Below, one piece after another: positions 43,434-52,585 of a stretch of DNA of 64,000 nt (its first letter is position 1; each line of letters starts with the position of its first letter). The stretch comes from Methanocorpusculum sp. UBA424 (GTDB taxonomy: Archaea > Halobacteriota > Methanomicrobia > Methanomicrobiales > Methanocorpusculaceae). The stretch lies in contig DAHC01000003.1 of assembly GCA_002498375.1 (NCBI GenBank), forward strand, positions 1-64,000, in the 5' to 3' direction. Made by a program: the position numbers and the translations under genes. Under the pieces are notes generated by a model that was not told the origin of the DNA, searched no databases, and saw only the letters and a program-made list of their open reading frames with translations.

Positions 43434-43616
43434 TTAGAACCGGTTCCGTGGGGTCCGGTGTTTTGGAAGGCATTCCTGACAGTAGACTGGTCTGCCTTCT
43501 GTTGGCTTAAACGGTACCTCACATTCTTTTCCACAGTCTGAGCAGACTGTTTTGGTCATTTCGCGTGGGCCGTCGTTGAACTGGCGTGATCCGCCAAAAT
43601 TATTTCTTCTTTCCAT
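43434..43616 (-). CDS. Small CxxC-x17-CxxC zinc-ribbon protein
   Basis: A 60-residue basic protein with CSDCGKEC and CQEC pairs about 17 residues apart, fitting the small CxxC-x17-CxxC zinc-binding family found in archaea and some bacteria. The N terminus is Arg/Asn/Gly-rich and the C terminus basic, suggesting nucleic-acid binding. The ATG at 43616 (MERRNN) is chosen, with an AAGGA ribosome-binding site at about 43627-43631; a further in-frame ATG at 43637 is less well placed. Confidence 0.75.
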   Translation of the reverse strand: MERRNNFGGSRQFNDGPREMTKTVCSDCGKECEVPFKPTEGRPVYCQECLPKHRTPRNRF

Positions 43617-43631
43617 GATAGGATTTCCTTG

Positions 43632-43645
43632 GAGCATAAATGCTC
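43632..43645 (-). promoter_or_regulatory. Leader hairpin directly before the ribosome-binding site of the zinc-ribbon gene
   Basis: GAGCAT and ATGCTC pair around a 2-nt loop, ending next to the AAGGA ribosome-binding site on the minus strand. The long T-rich leader upstream of it (to about 43700) would be untranslated. A role in translation control is possible; nothing shows it directly. Confidence 0.4.
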
Positions 43646-43831
43646 ACGAAAAAAACAATGAGACAAAAAAGTCTTACTGATATTTCCCACAGATAACTGC
43701 GACTCTTTATACGTCTCACCGGGATAAATAGTTGTGTATACCAGCAGAGAACGCCGCCGGACTTTTTGACGGAAAATCCAAGACTGAGTATCCTGCGCAC
43801 CGATCCGCGTGCCGGAATGAGCACACAAAAC

Positions 43832-43847
43832 CCCTTATGTATAAGGG
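43832..43847 (+). promoter_or_regulatory. Palindrome containing the likely ileS TATA box
   Basis: CCCTTAT-GT-ATAAGGG is a perfect 7-bp inverted repeat. Its core resembles a TATA box and lies 22-37 bp before the TTG start of ileS at 43869, the expected spacing for a leaderless transcript. Confidence 0.45.
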
Positions 43848-43868
43848 CAACCAATAGTTACCCACATA

Positions 43869-46800
43869 TTGAGTGAGGCAAAACTCGTGAAAGAAATATC
43901 AGAAAGTTATGTACCCGCCGTTGTCGAAAACGAGGTCCGGGAGTACTGGAAAAGAAACGATACCTATCGTGAAACACGCAAACTTCACGAATCGGGCCAG
44001 CCGTGGCTCTTTGTCGACGGACCGCCGTACACCACAGGCTACATCCATCTCGGGACCGCCTGGAACAAGATCCTCAAAGACGCAATCATACGATATCACT
44101 CAATGACCGGCCAGCATATCATCGAACGTGCCGGTTACGACATGCACGGTCTCCCGATCGAGGTCAAAGTCGAGGAGAAGCTCGGGTTCAAAAACAAGGC
44201 CGACATCGAAAAATACGGCGTTGCCAAGTTCATCGAAGAGTGCAGAGAGTTCGCTCTCACCCACAAAGATCTGATGAGCGAGCAGTTCAAGGAACTCGGG
44301 ACCTGGATGGACTTCGACGACCCTTATCAGACGGTCGATAAAGGATACATCGAAGCTGCATGGTACACCCTCAAACGCTGCGAAGAAGAGAAGATGCTCG
44401 AACGCGGATCCAGGGTCGTCAACTGGTGTCCCCGCTGCGGAACGGCGATCGCCGATGCCGAAGTCGAGTACTGGGACGAGACCGACCCCTCGATCTTCGT
44501 CAAATTCCCCATTCAGGGAACCGAAAACGAATACCTCGTCATCTGGACAACCACTCCGTGGACCCTTCCGGCAAACGTGGCAGTGGCCGTTGGAAAAGAG
44601 TTCGTCTACGCAAAATGCCGGGCAGTTAAAGACGGAAAAAGCGAAGATCTCTGGATCGCAAAAGACCTCGCCGAGCAGATCCTCAAATACGGAAAATATC
44701 AGGACTACTCGATCATCGAAACGAAGACCGGAGCCGAACTTGCCGGAACGAAATATATTTCCCCCCTCGCTTCCGCCGTTCCGCTTCAGGAAAAAATCGA
44801 ACACCGTGTCGTCATTGCCGATTACGTGGCGATGGAAAACACCGGAATGGTCCATATCGCTCCGGGTCACGGCTGGGATGACTACCTTGTTGGTCTGAAG
44901 GAAAATCTCGCAACCGTCTGCCCGGTCGACGGAAACGGAAACTTCACCGAAGAAGCCGGCATCTTTGCAGGCAAATACGTCAAAGCTCCCGAGACCAATC
45001 AGGAGGTCATCGACGTCTTGGGAGACGCCATGCTTGCCGTCCGGAAGATCACCCACCGGTACGGGCACTGCTGGAGATGCAAGACGCCGATCATCTACCG
45101 GGCAACTTCCCAGTGGTTCCTCAAAGTAAAAGACATCAGAGAGAAGATGCTCGAAGAGATCGCCGATGAAGTCACCTGGTTCCCTGACTGGGCAGGCTCT
45201 GCCAGATTCCACGACTGGGTCGAAGAGGCACGCGACTGGTGTATCTCCCGGCAGAGATACTGGGGTATCCCGATCCCGGTCTGGGTCTGCCCGGTCTGTA
45301 ACAAATATCATGTCGTCGGCAGATACGAAGAGCTCGAGCAGCTCTCCGGTCAGAAGATGACCGATCCCCACCGGCCGTACGTCGACGACATCACGATCCC
45401 CTGCGAATGCGGCGGAACGATGAAACGTATCCCCGACATCTTCGATGTCTGGTATGATTCCGGCATCGCCTCCTGGGCAACCCTCCGGTTCCCGGAAAAG
45501 CCCGAGGACTTCGGCAAATACTGGCCGGCTGACTTCATTCTCGAAGGACATGATCAGACCCGCGGCTGGTTCTACTCGCAGCTCGCCTTATCCACGATCG
45601 CATTCGGCAAAGCCCCATACAAATCCGTTCTCATGCACGGATTCGCCCTGGATGCAGAAGGAAAGAAGATGAGCAAAAGTCTTGGAAACGTCATCGCCCC
45701 GGAAGACGTCGCCAAACAGTTCGGTGTTGACGTTATGCGCCAGTACATCCTTTCGGCAAATGCTCCGTGGGATGACATGCGTTTCTCGCTTGAAGGCGTC
45801 AAGACGAACCACAGGATGTTCAATGTTCTCTGGAACGTCTACAAGTTCCCGCTGCCGTACATGGCGCTCGACGGCTACAAGCCGGCGGAAAAAGACGGCG
45901 TCTGGGATCCGTCGGTGGTCGAAGACCATATCTCTGAATTCTGCAGAGAAGACCGCTGGCTCATCTCCCGCGTGAACTCCCTTGCCGAACAGGTCACCAA
46001 AGAGATGGAGGTCTGCAGCCTTCACCGGGCAACCAGACCGATCAGCACGTTCATCCTCGATGAACTCTCCCGCTGGTACGTCCAGCTGGTCAGACCGAGA
46101 ATGTGGCTCGAGGAGGAGTCGGTCTCGAAGATGCAGGCCTACGACACGATGTATTACGTGATGCGCAGACTCGTCACCATCTTCGCTCCGTTTGCTCCCC
46201 ACATCACCGAATGCATGTATCAGAACCTGAAGTGCGTTGGGGATCTGCCCTCGGTCCACATGGTCGACTGGTTCAGCGGAAACGATTCACTCCGCGACCC
46301 CGTCCTCGAAGAGGAGATGGAGATCGTCCAGGAGTTCGACGAAGCGGTCGCCAACGCCCGCCAGAACGGAAAACGCAAAGGACGCTGGCCGGTCGGGGAG
46401 GTCGTTGTCGCGACCGATTCTGAAAAGATCGCGGCCGCCGTCAGCGCGATGAACGATATGTGCTGTGACCGGGCAAATGCCCGCTCCGTTACGGTCGTAA
46501 AAGGCATCTGGGACAGACTCGACTGGGCCGCGGTCCCGGTGATGAAAGTTATCGGCAAACAGTTCGGCAGAGACGGACCCAAAGTCAAGGCATTCATCGA
46601 AGAGTCGAACGGCACCGAGCTCAAAGCTCTGCTGACAGCAAACGGAAAGGTCATGATGGAAAAGGACGGTTTTACTGCCGAACTTACCGAAGAGCACATG
46701 ACCTTCGAAGAAAAGATGCCGGAAAACATCTTCTCCTCGCCGATCGAAAACGGCATGATCTATGTTGACGTGACCCTCACGCCGGAACTCGAAGCCGAAG

Positions 46801-47087
46801 GATACTCGCGTGAAGTCATCCGAAGGATCCAGGAGATGCGAAAACAGGCCGGTCTCGCCGTCGATGCAAAGATCAAAGCAGACGTCGTCATCGATGATGC
46901 ACGGGTCATGCCTCTTGTGGATTCAAAGCATGATGTCATCGAAAACGAGGTCAGAGCAAACTGTCTCTGCATACGTGGACCTGAAGGTAAAGCCTGCGGA
47001 TGCGGGGTTGCAGAAAAGGCAGACCTTGCCATGGACTGGGAGATCGATGATCTCAAGGTCAGGATCAGCATCGCTCTCGCTGACTGA
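43869..47087 (+). CDS. ileS: Isoleucyl-tRNA synthetase
   Basis: A 1072-residue class Ia synthetase, the length of the archaeal/eukaryotic-type IleRS. The HIGH motif appears as GYIHLGTAWNKI and KMSKS as GKKMSKSLGN. The editing domain has TTTPWTLPANVAV, and zinc-type cysteines occur in NWCPRCGTAIAD, HCWRCKTP and CPVCNKYH. The Trp-rich RDWCISRQRYWGIPIPVW segment is typical. The start is TTG at 43869, the first codon giving the usual N terminus. It charges tRNA-Ile and edits valine. Confidence 0.95.
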   Translation: MSEAKLVKEISESYVPAVVENEVREYWKRNDTYRETRKLHESGQPWLFVDGPPYTTGYIHLGTAWNKILKDAIIRYHSMTGQHIIERAGYDMHGLPIEVKVEEKLGFKNKADIEKYGVAKFIEECREFALTHKDLMSEQFKELGTWMDFDDPYQTVDKGYIEAAWYTLKRCEEEKMLERGSRVVNWCPRCGTAIADAEVEYWDETDPSIFVKFPIQGTENEYLVIWTTTPWTLPANVAVAVGKEFVYAKCRAVKDGKSEDLWIAKDLAEQILKYGKYQDYSIIETKTGAELAGTKYISPLASAVPLQEKIEHRVVIADYVAMENTGMVHIAPGHGWDDYLVGLKENLATVCPVDGNGNFTEEAGIFAGKYVKAPETNQEVIDVLGDAMLAVRKITHRYGHCWRCKTPIIYRATSQWFLKVKDIREKMLEEIADEVTWFPDWAGSARFHDWVEEARDWCISRQRYWGIPIPVWVCPVCNKYHVVGRYEELEQLSGQKMTDPHRPYVDDITIPCECGGTMKRIPDIFDVWYDSGIASWATLRFPEKPEDFGKYWPADFILEGHDQTRGWFYSQLALSTIAFGKAPYKSVLMHGFALDAEGKKMSKSLGNVIAPEDVAKQFGVDVMRQYILSANAPWDDMRFSLEGVKTNHRMFNVLWNVYKFPLPYMALDGYKPAEKDGVWDPSVVEDHISEFCREDRWLISRVNSLAEQVTKEMEVCSLHRATRPISTFILDELSRWYVQLVRPRMWLEEESVSKMQAYDTMYYVMRRLVTIFAPFAPHITECMYQNLKCVGDLPSVHMVDWFSGNDSLRDPVLEEEMEIVQEFDEAVANARQNGKRKGRWPVGEVVVATDSEKIAAAVSAMNDMCCDRANARSVTVVKGIWDRLDWAAVPVMKVIGKQFGRDGPKVKAFIEESNGTELKALLTANGKVMMEKDGFTAELTEEHMTFEEKMPENIFSSPIENGMIYVDVTLTPELEAEGYSREVIRRIQEMRKQAGLAVDAKIKADVVIDDARVMPLVDSKHDVIENEVRANCLCIRGPEGKACGCGVAEKADLAMDWEIDDLKVRISIALAD

Positions 47088-47165
47088 CACCCCTCTTTTT
47101 TTCGCCCGCGCGATACTAAAACACTTATTCCATCACGACCTATTCTCAATACAGAAGGGATAGTC

Positions 47166-48176
47166 TTGAGCACAGTAGTCGTTTATAAATCGAAATACGG
47201 ATCCGCGAAACGGTATGCCGAGTGGATCGCTGAAGAACTGGGCGCCGACCTGAAAAATGCCGACGAAACCAAGGTCGAAGACCTCGTCCCCTATGACACG
47301 GTCATCTATGGAGCAGGCATCTATGTCGGCTGTATCGCAGGCATCGCCCTGATAGCGAATAACTTCAGGCAGCTGAAGGACAAATCGGTCATCGTTTTCA
47401 CCGTCGGCGTCACCGATCCTGAGGAGAAACGGCGGACAGAGGATCTCCTGCTCAAAAACTTCACTCCCGAGATGATGAAAAAGGTGCGGGTCTTCCATCT
47501 CCGGGGAGCGATCGATTACGACAAGGTCGGGCTGGTCTACAAACTGATGTTGAAAAAGGAGAAGATCGAGGAGGTGGACGGGGTAAAAAAAGAGGAGATC
47601 CTTCCCCTGCTTGCCTATCTGGAGACGCCGAAGACAAAAACCTCAGCTCCGGCTGAAAGCAGCACAAAGATCTACGACACCCCAAGACTCACCATCGAAA
47701 CACGGCATGTCCACCTCCCGAACGGGAAGGACAGAAACTATCTCTTCGTCCAGCCGGTCCCGGCTGCCTGTATCCTCCCGACCGATGAGGAGCATGTGTA
47801 TCTGATCAGACAGTACCGTGCAGTGATCAATGAATACATCCTGGAAGTTCCCGCAGGCGGGATGGACCATGCCGGTGAAACCCCTCTGCAGTGTGCAAAA
47901 CGCGAACTTGCAGAAGAAGCGCGATTCTCGGCAACGGAGTTTGTGCCGAGGGGATATATCTACTCGACACCCGGATTCTGCACGGAAAAACTCTGGCTTT
48001 TTGAGGCGCGGGGACTTATCCCCTGCGAAGACTGCGCCAGAGACGAAGACGAGATCATCGACGTGGTCAGGATCAAAAAGAGCGAGATCTTTGCGATGAT
48101 CGCCCGGGGAGAGATCGTCGATGCAAAGACGATCGCGCTTCTGACACGATCCCTGGCGAAGGTTAATACTGACTGA
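47166..48176 (+). CDS. Flavodoxin-Nudix hydrolase fusion protein
   Basis: A 336-residue protein with a TTG start. Residues 1-155 form a flavodoxin-like domain (VVVYKSKYGSAKRYAEWIAEEL, the FMN phosphate loop, then YGAGIYVGCIAG). After a Ser/Thr/Ala linker (about 156-175), residues 176-330 form a Nudix domain of the ADP-ribose pyrophosphatase type: EVPAGGMDHAGE and AKRELAEEARF, where Ala replaces the usual Gly of the box, and later PGFCTEKLWLF with the extra catalytic Glu. The two domains are in one continuous frame, with no sign of frameshift. I know of no characterised protein with this order. Confidence 0.82.
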   Translation: MSTVVVYKSKYGSAKRYAEWIAEELGADLKNADETKVEDLVPYDTVIYGAGIYVGCIAGIALIANNFRQLKDKSVIVFTVGVTDPEEKRRTEDLLLKNFTPEMMKKVRVFHLRGAIDYDKVGLVYKLMLKKEKIEEVDGVKKEEILPLLAYLETPKTKTSAPAESSTKIYDTPRLTIETRHVHLPNGKDRNYLFVQPVPAACILPTDEEHVYLIRQYRAVINEYILEVPAGGMDHAGETPLQCAKRELAEEARFSATEFVPRGYIYSTPGFCTEKLWLFEARGLIPCEDCARDEDEIIDVVRIKKSEIFAMIARGEIVDAKTIALLTRSLAKVNTD

Positions 48177-48198
48177 ATAGAAACATTATGAGACATCT

Positions 48199-48795
48199 AT
48201 GGATATGAAAAATGCAGTCAAATACCTGCTTTTCGATCAAAAGCAGTTCTTCGAAGAGGCCCCCAAAGGTCTCCTGATCCCTGTACTGATCACGCTTGCC
48301 TATACTCTCCTCTCGATCGTTTTCTTCATACCTGCCGATCCGTTTATAGCGGTCATGGCAGTGATCGGAGGAGTGATCGGGGTATTCATCTCCTGGGCGG
48401 TCGTCGCAGGAATGTTTCTTGCCGGGGTCAAACTCATCGGATATGCGAAATGCACATATAAGCAGATGCTCGCCGTTACCGGCTATGCCTCGGCGATCCT
48501 CGCGATAGGGTCGCTTCTGACCGGAGTTGTCGGCCTGATCGGGACCGTGGATCTCCTGATGAACCTCGCCGTTCAGGGTGCGCTGATGTTCTGGTGTATC
48601 CCGGTCTGGGTCTTTGGGATCGCCTCGATCACCGAACTGCCGCCGAATAAGGTGTTCACCTGTATTCTTGTCCCGATCATCCTGATGATCGTTATGAGTG
48701 TCGTTTCGTATATTATGACGGCGTCTTTGACCGAGAGCGCGGAAATCTATGCCGCATCGGGATCCGGATCGTCAGCTGAATTCAGGATGATGTGA
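48199..48795 (+). CDS. YIP1-family integral membrane protein
   Basis: A 198-residue protein with five likely membrane helices (about 25-45, 50-80, 90-115, 120-150, 155-180), fitting the YIP1 domain family seen widely in methanogens. The N terminus (FDQKQFFEEAPKGLLIP) resembles the amphipathic lead-in of that family. Function in archaea unknown. It follows the flavodoxin-Nudix gene by 22 bp on the same strand. Confidence 0.72.
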   Translation: MDMKNAVKYLLFDQKQFFEEAPKGLLIPVLITLAYTLLSIVFFIPADPFIAVMAVIGGVIGVFISWAVVAGMFLAGVKLIGYAKCTYKQMLAVTGYASAILAIGSLLTGVVGLIGTVDLLMNLAVQGALMFWCIPVWVFGIASITELPPNKVFTCILVPIILMIVMSVVSYIMTASLTESAEIYAASGSGSSAEFRMM

Positions 48796-48814
48796 ACCTG
48801 ATCCTCATCTTTTT

Positions 48815-49915
48815 TTACAGCATATCCTTCAGACTTTTCTCCTCGCCCGTCTCCGTCAGGATCTCCTGAGCCACCGGATCGAGAGCCAGCAGCAGATTGG
48901 GCATCAGCGTATATGCCGGGAACCGGTAGAAGAACTCCTGGACCATCAGTTTGTTCATGACAAACAGCAGAAACTCGCGCTTGAGCCCGGGAAGATCCTC
49001 CGGTTCTGACCGGCTCACCCGGGGCAGAAGATCCTCCTTCAAAACCGAAAGATGATGCTCATTGAGCGTATTCATCAGTTTTCTGCTCTCGACTCCCTGG
49101 AAATACCGCAGGATCAGACCCTGGGTGATCAGGATCAGAGCGAGAATGAGCGGATATTCGCCCGGAACAAGCGAGATATCCCGCAGAAACTGACCAAGCG
49201 TCATTCCCGGGAAAAACATCGCCCCAACGATGATAAGACAGGTGAATATGCAGAAGATCCCGACATACAGCCAGGCTTTCAGATTTCTGACATCGAATAT
49301 GTCCGCATCCGGAAGAGGTTTGCCGACAAAAAATCCCGGTGTTCCGGGTTTTGCCGCCGTGACCCGCGAGTAGAAAAGCAGGATCACGCCGATCTGGACC
49401 ACAAGCAGAAAAAACATCATCCAGTCGATGATATCGAAAAGTTTCATAACGACCGCACAGACCAGATCGATCAGATACAGGATCGTGAATCCTTTCACGA
49501 GCGGTTTGGTGTTGATGAGAAAGGCGTTCCAGAAAAACTCCACCAGGGTCAGCGGATTTCTCCTAACGGTCCGGAGAATATTGGCGAGCCGGAGAAACTC
49601 CATCACATACACCCGGAACTTTTTATCGAAGATGTTGATCTTCGCATCCGAGCCGATGGAGGGGATCATCATCAAAAAGAAGTAGAACATGTAGAGATAG
49701 AAGCTTGCTTCGATCCAGAGGATAAGGATCTGCCCGGGATTATTGGAGGATAACCCAAACGCTGCCGCCGCGATCAGAAACACTGCAAGCGGGATCAGGA
49801 TCAGATACTTTGAACGGGCAAGACGGTGTCTGCCGTCCTCGAGCATCTTTGTGTACTCCTCTTCGACCCTGATCTGGTTTTCGATCCTTTCGACGAACTC
49901 ATCTTTATCGTACAT
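48815..49915 (-). CDS. Multi-pass membrane protein of unknown function
   Basis: A 366-residue protein with an N-terminal charged helix (residues 1-35, coiled-coil-like), about seven hydrophobic segments between 40 and 295, and a charged C-terminal tail of about 75 residues. No family is recognised. The ATG at 49915 is preferred because the upstream extension to 50002 crosses the likely promoter of the divergent permease gene and has no recognisable features. It converges on the YIP1 gene. Confidence 0.6.
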   Translation of the reverse strand: MYDKDEFVERIENQIRVEEEYTKMLEDGRHRLARSKYLILIPLAVFLIAAAAFGLSSNNPGQILILWIEASFYLYMFYFFLMMIPSIGSDAKINIFDKKFRVYVMEFLRLANILRTVRRNPLTLVEFFWNAFLINTKPLVKGFTILYLIDLVCAVVMKLFDIIDWMMFFLLVVQIGVILLFYSRVTAAKPGTPGFFVGKPLPDADIFDVRNLKAWLYVGIFCIFTCLIIVGAMFFPGMTLGQFLRDISLVPGEYPLILALILITQGLILRYFQGVESRKLMNTLNEHHLSVLKEDLLPRVSRSEPEDLPGLKREFLLFVMNKLMVQEFFYRFPAYTLMPNLLLALDPVAQEILTETGEEKSLKDML

Positions 49916-49994
49916 GGGATTTCTACTCTGTATGTCTGAAAAAGTGATAATCCTATTCCTACAATAAGCTTTAACATAAAAGTACGACCAACAG

Positions 49995-51584
49995 ATGTTC
50001 ATAATGGCAGAGGGGGATGAACCGGTCTACAACGTCAGGGACAGGGTGCCTTGGGGAACGATGGTTCTTTCGATCCTTCAGCATTTTGTCGTTCTCGCCG
50101 TGTATATGACGTACCCGGTGATCATCAGTAATGCGATCGGCGGATCGACGGATCTGACGATGTTTCTGATCAGTGCGACCCTGATCGGTTCCGGGGTCGC
50201 GACGATCCTCCAGTCTTTTTCAAAGACGGGGGCAGGATATCTTCTGCCGATGGTGCCGAACTCGTCGTATCTGCCGGCATCCCTTCTTGCTGCGACCGCC
50301 GGAGGACTCCCTCTTCTGTATGGAATGCTGATAGTTTCAGGATTTTTCGAGATGGTGATCAGCCGGTTCACGAAGTTTTTCCGGATCGTGTTCCCGAACG
50401 AAGTGACGGGCGTTGTTTTGTTTCTACTGGGGATCGCCATCGTCCCGTTTGCGTTCCCGCTGTTTTTCGGAAGCACGGACTCAGGTCCCCTGGATCCGAC
50501 TTCTGCCGCGGTCGGCGTGATCACTCTGACCTCCACGATCCTTTTGAGCGTGATCCCAAGGCGGTTTTTCAAGTTCTATGCGATCCTGATCGGTATCGTG
50601 ATCGGTATGGCGGCGTCGGTGCTTCTCGGGGTGTTCAGACTTGAGACCCTGCTAGAGATCGCGGACCTTTCAGTGTTTGAGATCCCGAATCCTGTCGGGA
50701 TCGTCGCATACTCGTTTGATTTCGCTCTGCTGATCCCGTTTCTGATCGCGATGATCTGTGTTATGCTGAAGTCGGTTGGAAACATTTCGCTTCTGAACGC
50801 CTACACAAAAGAGGGTGAGAAGAATACGCTGAAAAACGGGCTTTTGTCGGAAGGAGCAGGTATCGCGATCGCCGGAGCGCTGGGCGGGGTGGGGATCGGA
50901 TCGTCTTCGGGAGCGACGGGGCTCGTTGTCGGGACCGGGATCGCAGCAAAGCGGGTGGGCCTCGGCCTTGGGGTCTTTCTGATCCTGTGCGGGTTTTTGC
51001 CGGCGATCGGCTGGGTGTTTCATATTCTCCCTAAGCCGATCCTGGGAGCGACCCTTTTGTATGCGGTGACGTTTGTGATGATCACCGGTATCCAGAGTAT
51101 TTCATCACGGATGTTGGATCCCCGGCGAAAGTTCGTGGTGATCCTGCCGATCCTGATCGGGGTGTCGTCGGCGGTCTGTCCGTATCTGTATGCCGGGCTG
51201 CCGAAAACGCTGGCATTGTTCTTCGCGTCGCCGCTGACATCGGGGTCGATGGCGGTTTTAGTGCTGGGATTGGTGCTGAAAATCGGTATCAGGAAGCGCC
51301 GGTCGTTTGATTTTTCGAAGGACACGAATCTGCAGAGATTCCTGATGGAGTGCGGAAGGGAGTGGACGCTTGACCGGAGACAGGCGGCATCGATCGCAGA
51401 TCATCTGGAGGATCTGGCGAAGGCAGGCTTACCGGAGCGGCTGGATGTACGGTTCGAGCCGATCGGGATGCTCCGAGCAGAGATGGTTTTCAGGGAGCCG
51501 GTTGGAGATGTTCCAAGGATGAAAGGGAACGGGAATATCGAGACGGAGGGGAGGGTCGTTCGGGCGAGCTATCCGCTGATGTAG
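49995..51584 (+). CDS. NCS2-family nucleobase permease-like protein with C-terminal extension
   Basis: A 529-residue membrane protein related to xanthine/uracil permeases, with about fourteen hydrophobic segments. Typical features are QHFVVLAVYMTYPVII in helix 1, SVGNISLLNAYTKEGE near residue 260, and a Gly/Ser-rich half-helix region (GGVGIGSSSGATG). A hydrophilic C-terminal extension of about 90 residues (440-529) follows the last helix, which is unusual for the family. The substrate is unknown. No purine catabolism genes are adjacent. Confidence 0.8.
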   Translation: MFIMAEGDEPVYNVRDRVPWGTMVLSILQHFVVLAVYMTYPVIISNAIGGSTDLTMFLISATLIGSGVATILQSFSKTGAGYLLPMVPNSSYLPASLLAATAGGLPLLYGMLIVSGFFEMVISRFTKFFRIVFPNEVTGVVLFLLGIAIVPFAFPLFFGSTDSGPLDPTSAAVGVITLTSTILLSVIPRRFFKFYAILIGIVIGMAASVLLGVFRLETLLEIADLSVFEIPNPVGIVAYSFDFALLIPFLIAMICVMLKSVGNISLLNAYTKEGEKNTLKNGLLSEGAGIAIAGALGGVGIGSSSGATGLVVGTGIAAKRVGLGLGVFLILCGFLPAIGWVFHILPKPILGATLLYAVTFVMITGIQSISSRMLDPRRKFVVILPILIGVSSAVCPYLYAGLPKTLALFFASPLTSGSMAVLVLGLVLKIGIRKRRSFDFSKDTNLQRFLMECGREWTLDRRQAASIADHLEDLAKAGLPERLDVRFEPIGMLRAEMVFREPVGDVPRMKGNGNIETEGRVVRASYPLM

Positions 51585-51649
51585 GGGGGGTAATCTAACC
51601 GAACTCTAACTATTATTTACGGCAGATTTATGCCTTGGATGTTCCCCGC

Positions 51650-51963
51650 CATCACACGAAATTCACGAAAAGGGGGGACAGGGGTGGAGGAATTGGGTCG
51701 TGTGAGATTCGGTAAGCGTAAGGTCGGTTGTGGAAGCATGAGAAAAAACCAACCGCAAACCGCAAATCAGAGATTTGCTCTCCGACTCTCTTCGCTCGCT
51801 TGAATCGGCGCGAATCCTTCCACCCCCTGTCCCCCTTTTCGTGAATTTCGTTGATTTTCGAAAGTTTCGTGTGGGGGACGGGGGAGGGTACTTCAGAGAG
51901 CCACCCTTTCTCATCTTTTTCTTTTTCGTGTTTTTGTGTGTTTTTCGTGAATTTCGTGTGATG
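51650..51963. repeat. Three inverted/direct copies of a CGTGAATTTCG repeat
   Basis: Copy A (51650-51671, minus orientation) is an exact 22-bp reverse complement of copy C (51942-51963). Copy A extended to about 51693 is also a near-exact reverse complement of copy B (51814-51850), including the G-rich segment GGGGGGACAGGGGTGG with small indels. A degenerate fourth copy lies at about 51854-51873. All contain TTTTCGTGAATTTCGT or its complement. Confidence 0.75.
51762..51778. repeat. Short perfect hairpin GCAAATC-AGA-GATTTGC
   Basis: A 7-bp stem with a 3-nt loop, almost identical in arms to the hairpin at 52061-52075, located between copies A and B of the longer repeat. Confidence 0.6.
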
Positions 51964-52060
51964 GATGTTACCACCCAAAGAATCCAATACACCAAATCGA
52001 AAATCACCCAAAAACCCTCACTCATAAACCCCTTCGAATCATGCAAAAACCTCTCAGTCG

Positions 52061-52119
52061 CAAATCAAAGATTTGATCGCAAGGCAAAGCCTTGCTTAGC
52101 TAAGGGACCTAAAGGTCCC
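52061..52119. repeat. Cluster of four consecutive small palindromes
   Basis: In 59 bp there are CAAATC-AAA-GATTTG (52061-52075), GCAAGGC-AAA-GCCTTGC (52079-52095), TTAGCTAA (52096-52103) and GGGACCT-AA-AGGTCCC (52104-52119). All stems are perfect, and the loops are A-only or absent. The chance of such spacing in random DNA is low. Confidence 0.7.
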
Positions 52120-52300
52120 CGCCTCGGCTAAGGTCGTCCGCTTTCAGCGTCCAACCCGCCGTTTCCACTCGAAAACCACCATTTCCACTCCATTTTGATC
52201 GATTTCGAACCAATTTTCACCCACATTTTTTGATGAATATTAGTGTTCAAAACCAAAATACCCGATTTCCTGCCGATTCTGCAAAAAATCAAACTCATCA

Positions 52301-52308
52301 TATATAAA
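52301..52308 (+). promoter_or_regulatory. TATA box without an assigned gene
   Basis: TATATAAA in a CAT-TATATAAA-CCC context is a good archaeal TATA element on the + strand. Expected start of transcription is near 52330, just before the inverted-repeat arm at 52350. No coding frame follows, so a non-coding transcript is possible. Confidence 0.4.
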
Positions 52309-52349
52309 CCCGGCACACGTGCGAAAGAAAAACGATACCCCCGAGAAAA

Positions 52350-52540
<191 letters not shown>

Positions 52541-52585
52541 GGAGTTTTACCCCCCATACCGATTTTTTATCGCACGTCTGCTATA

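Noticed and set aside
44100..45551. 483-codon open frame on the minus strand
   Set aside because: It lies wholly inside ileS on the opposite strand; its Asp/Gly/Val-rich composition is the usual shadow of a GC-biased coding strand, with no domain or ribosome-binding site.
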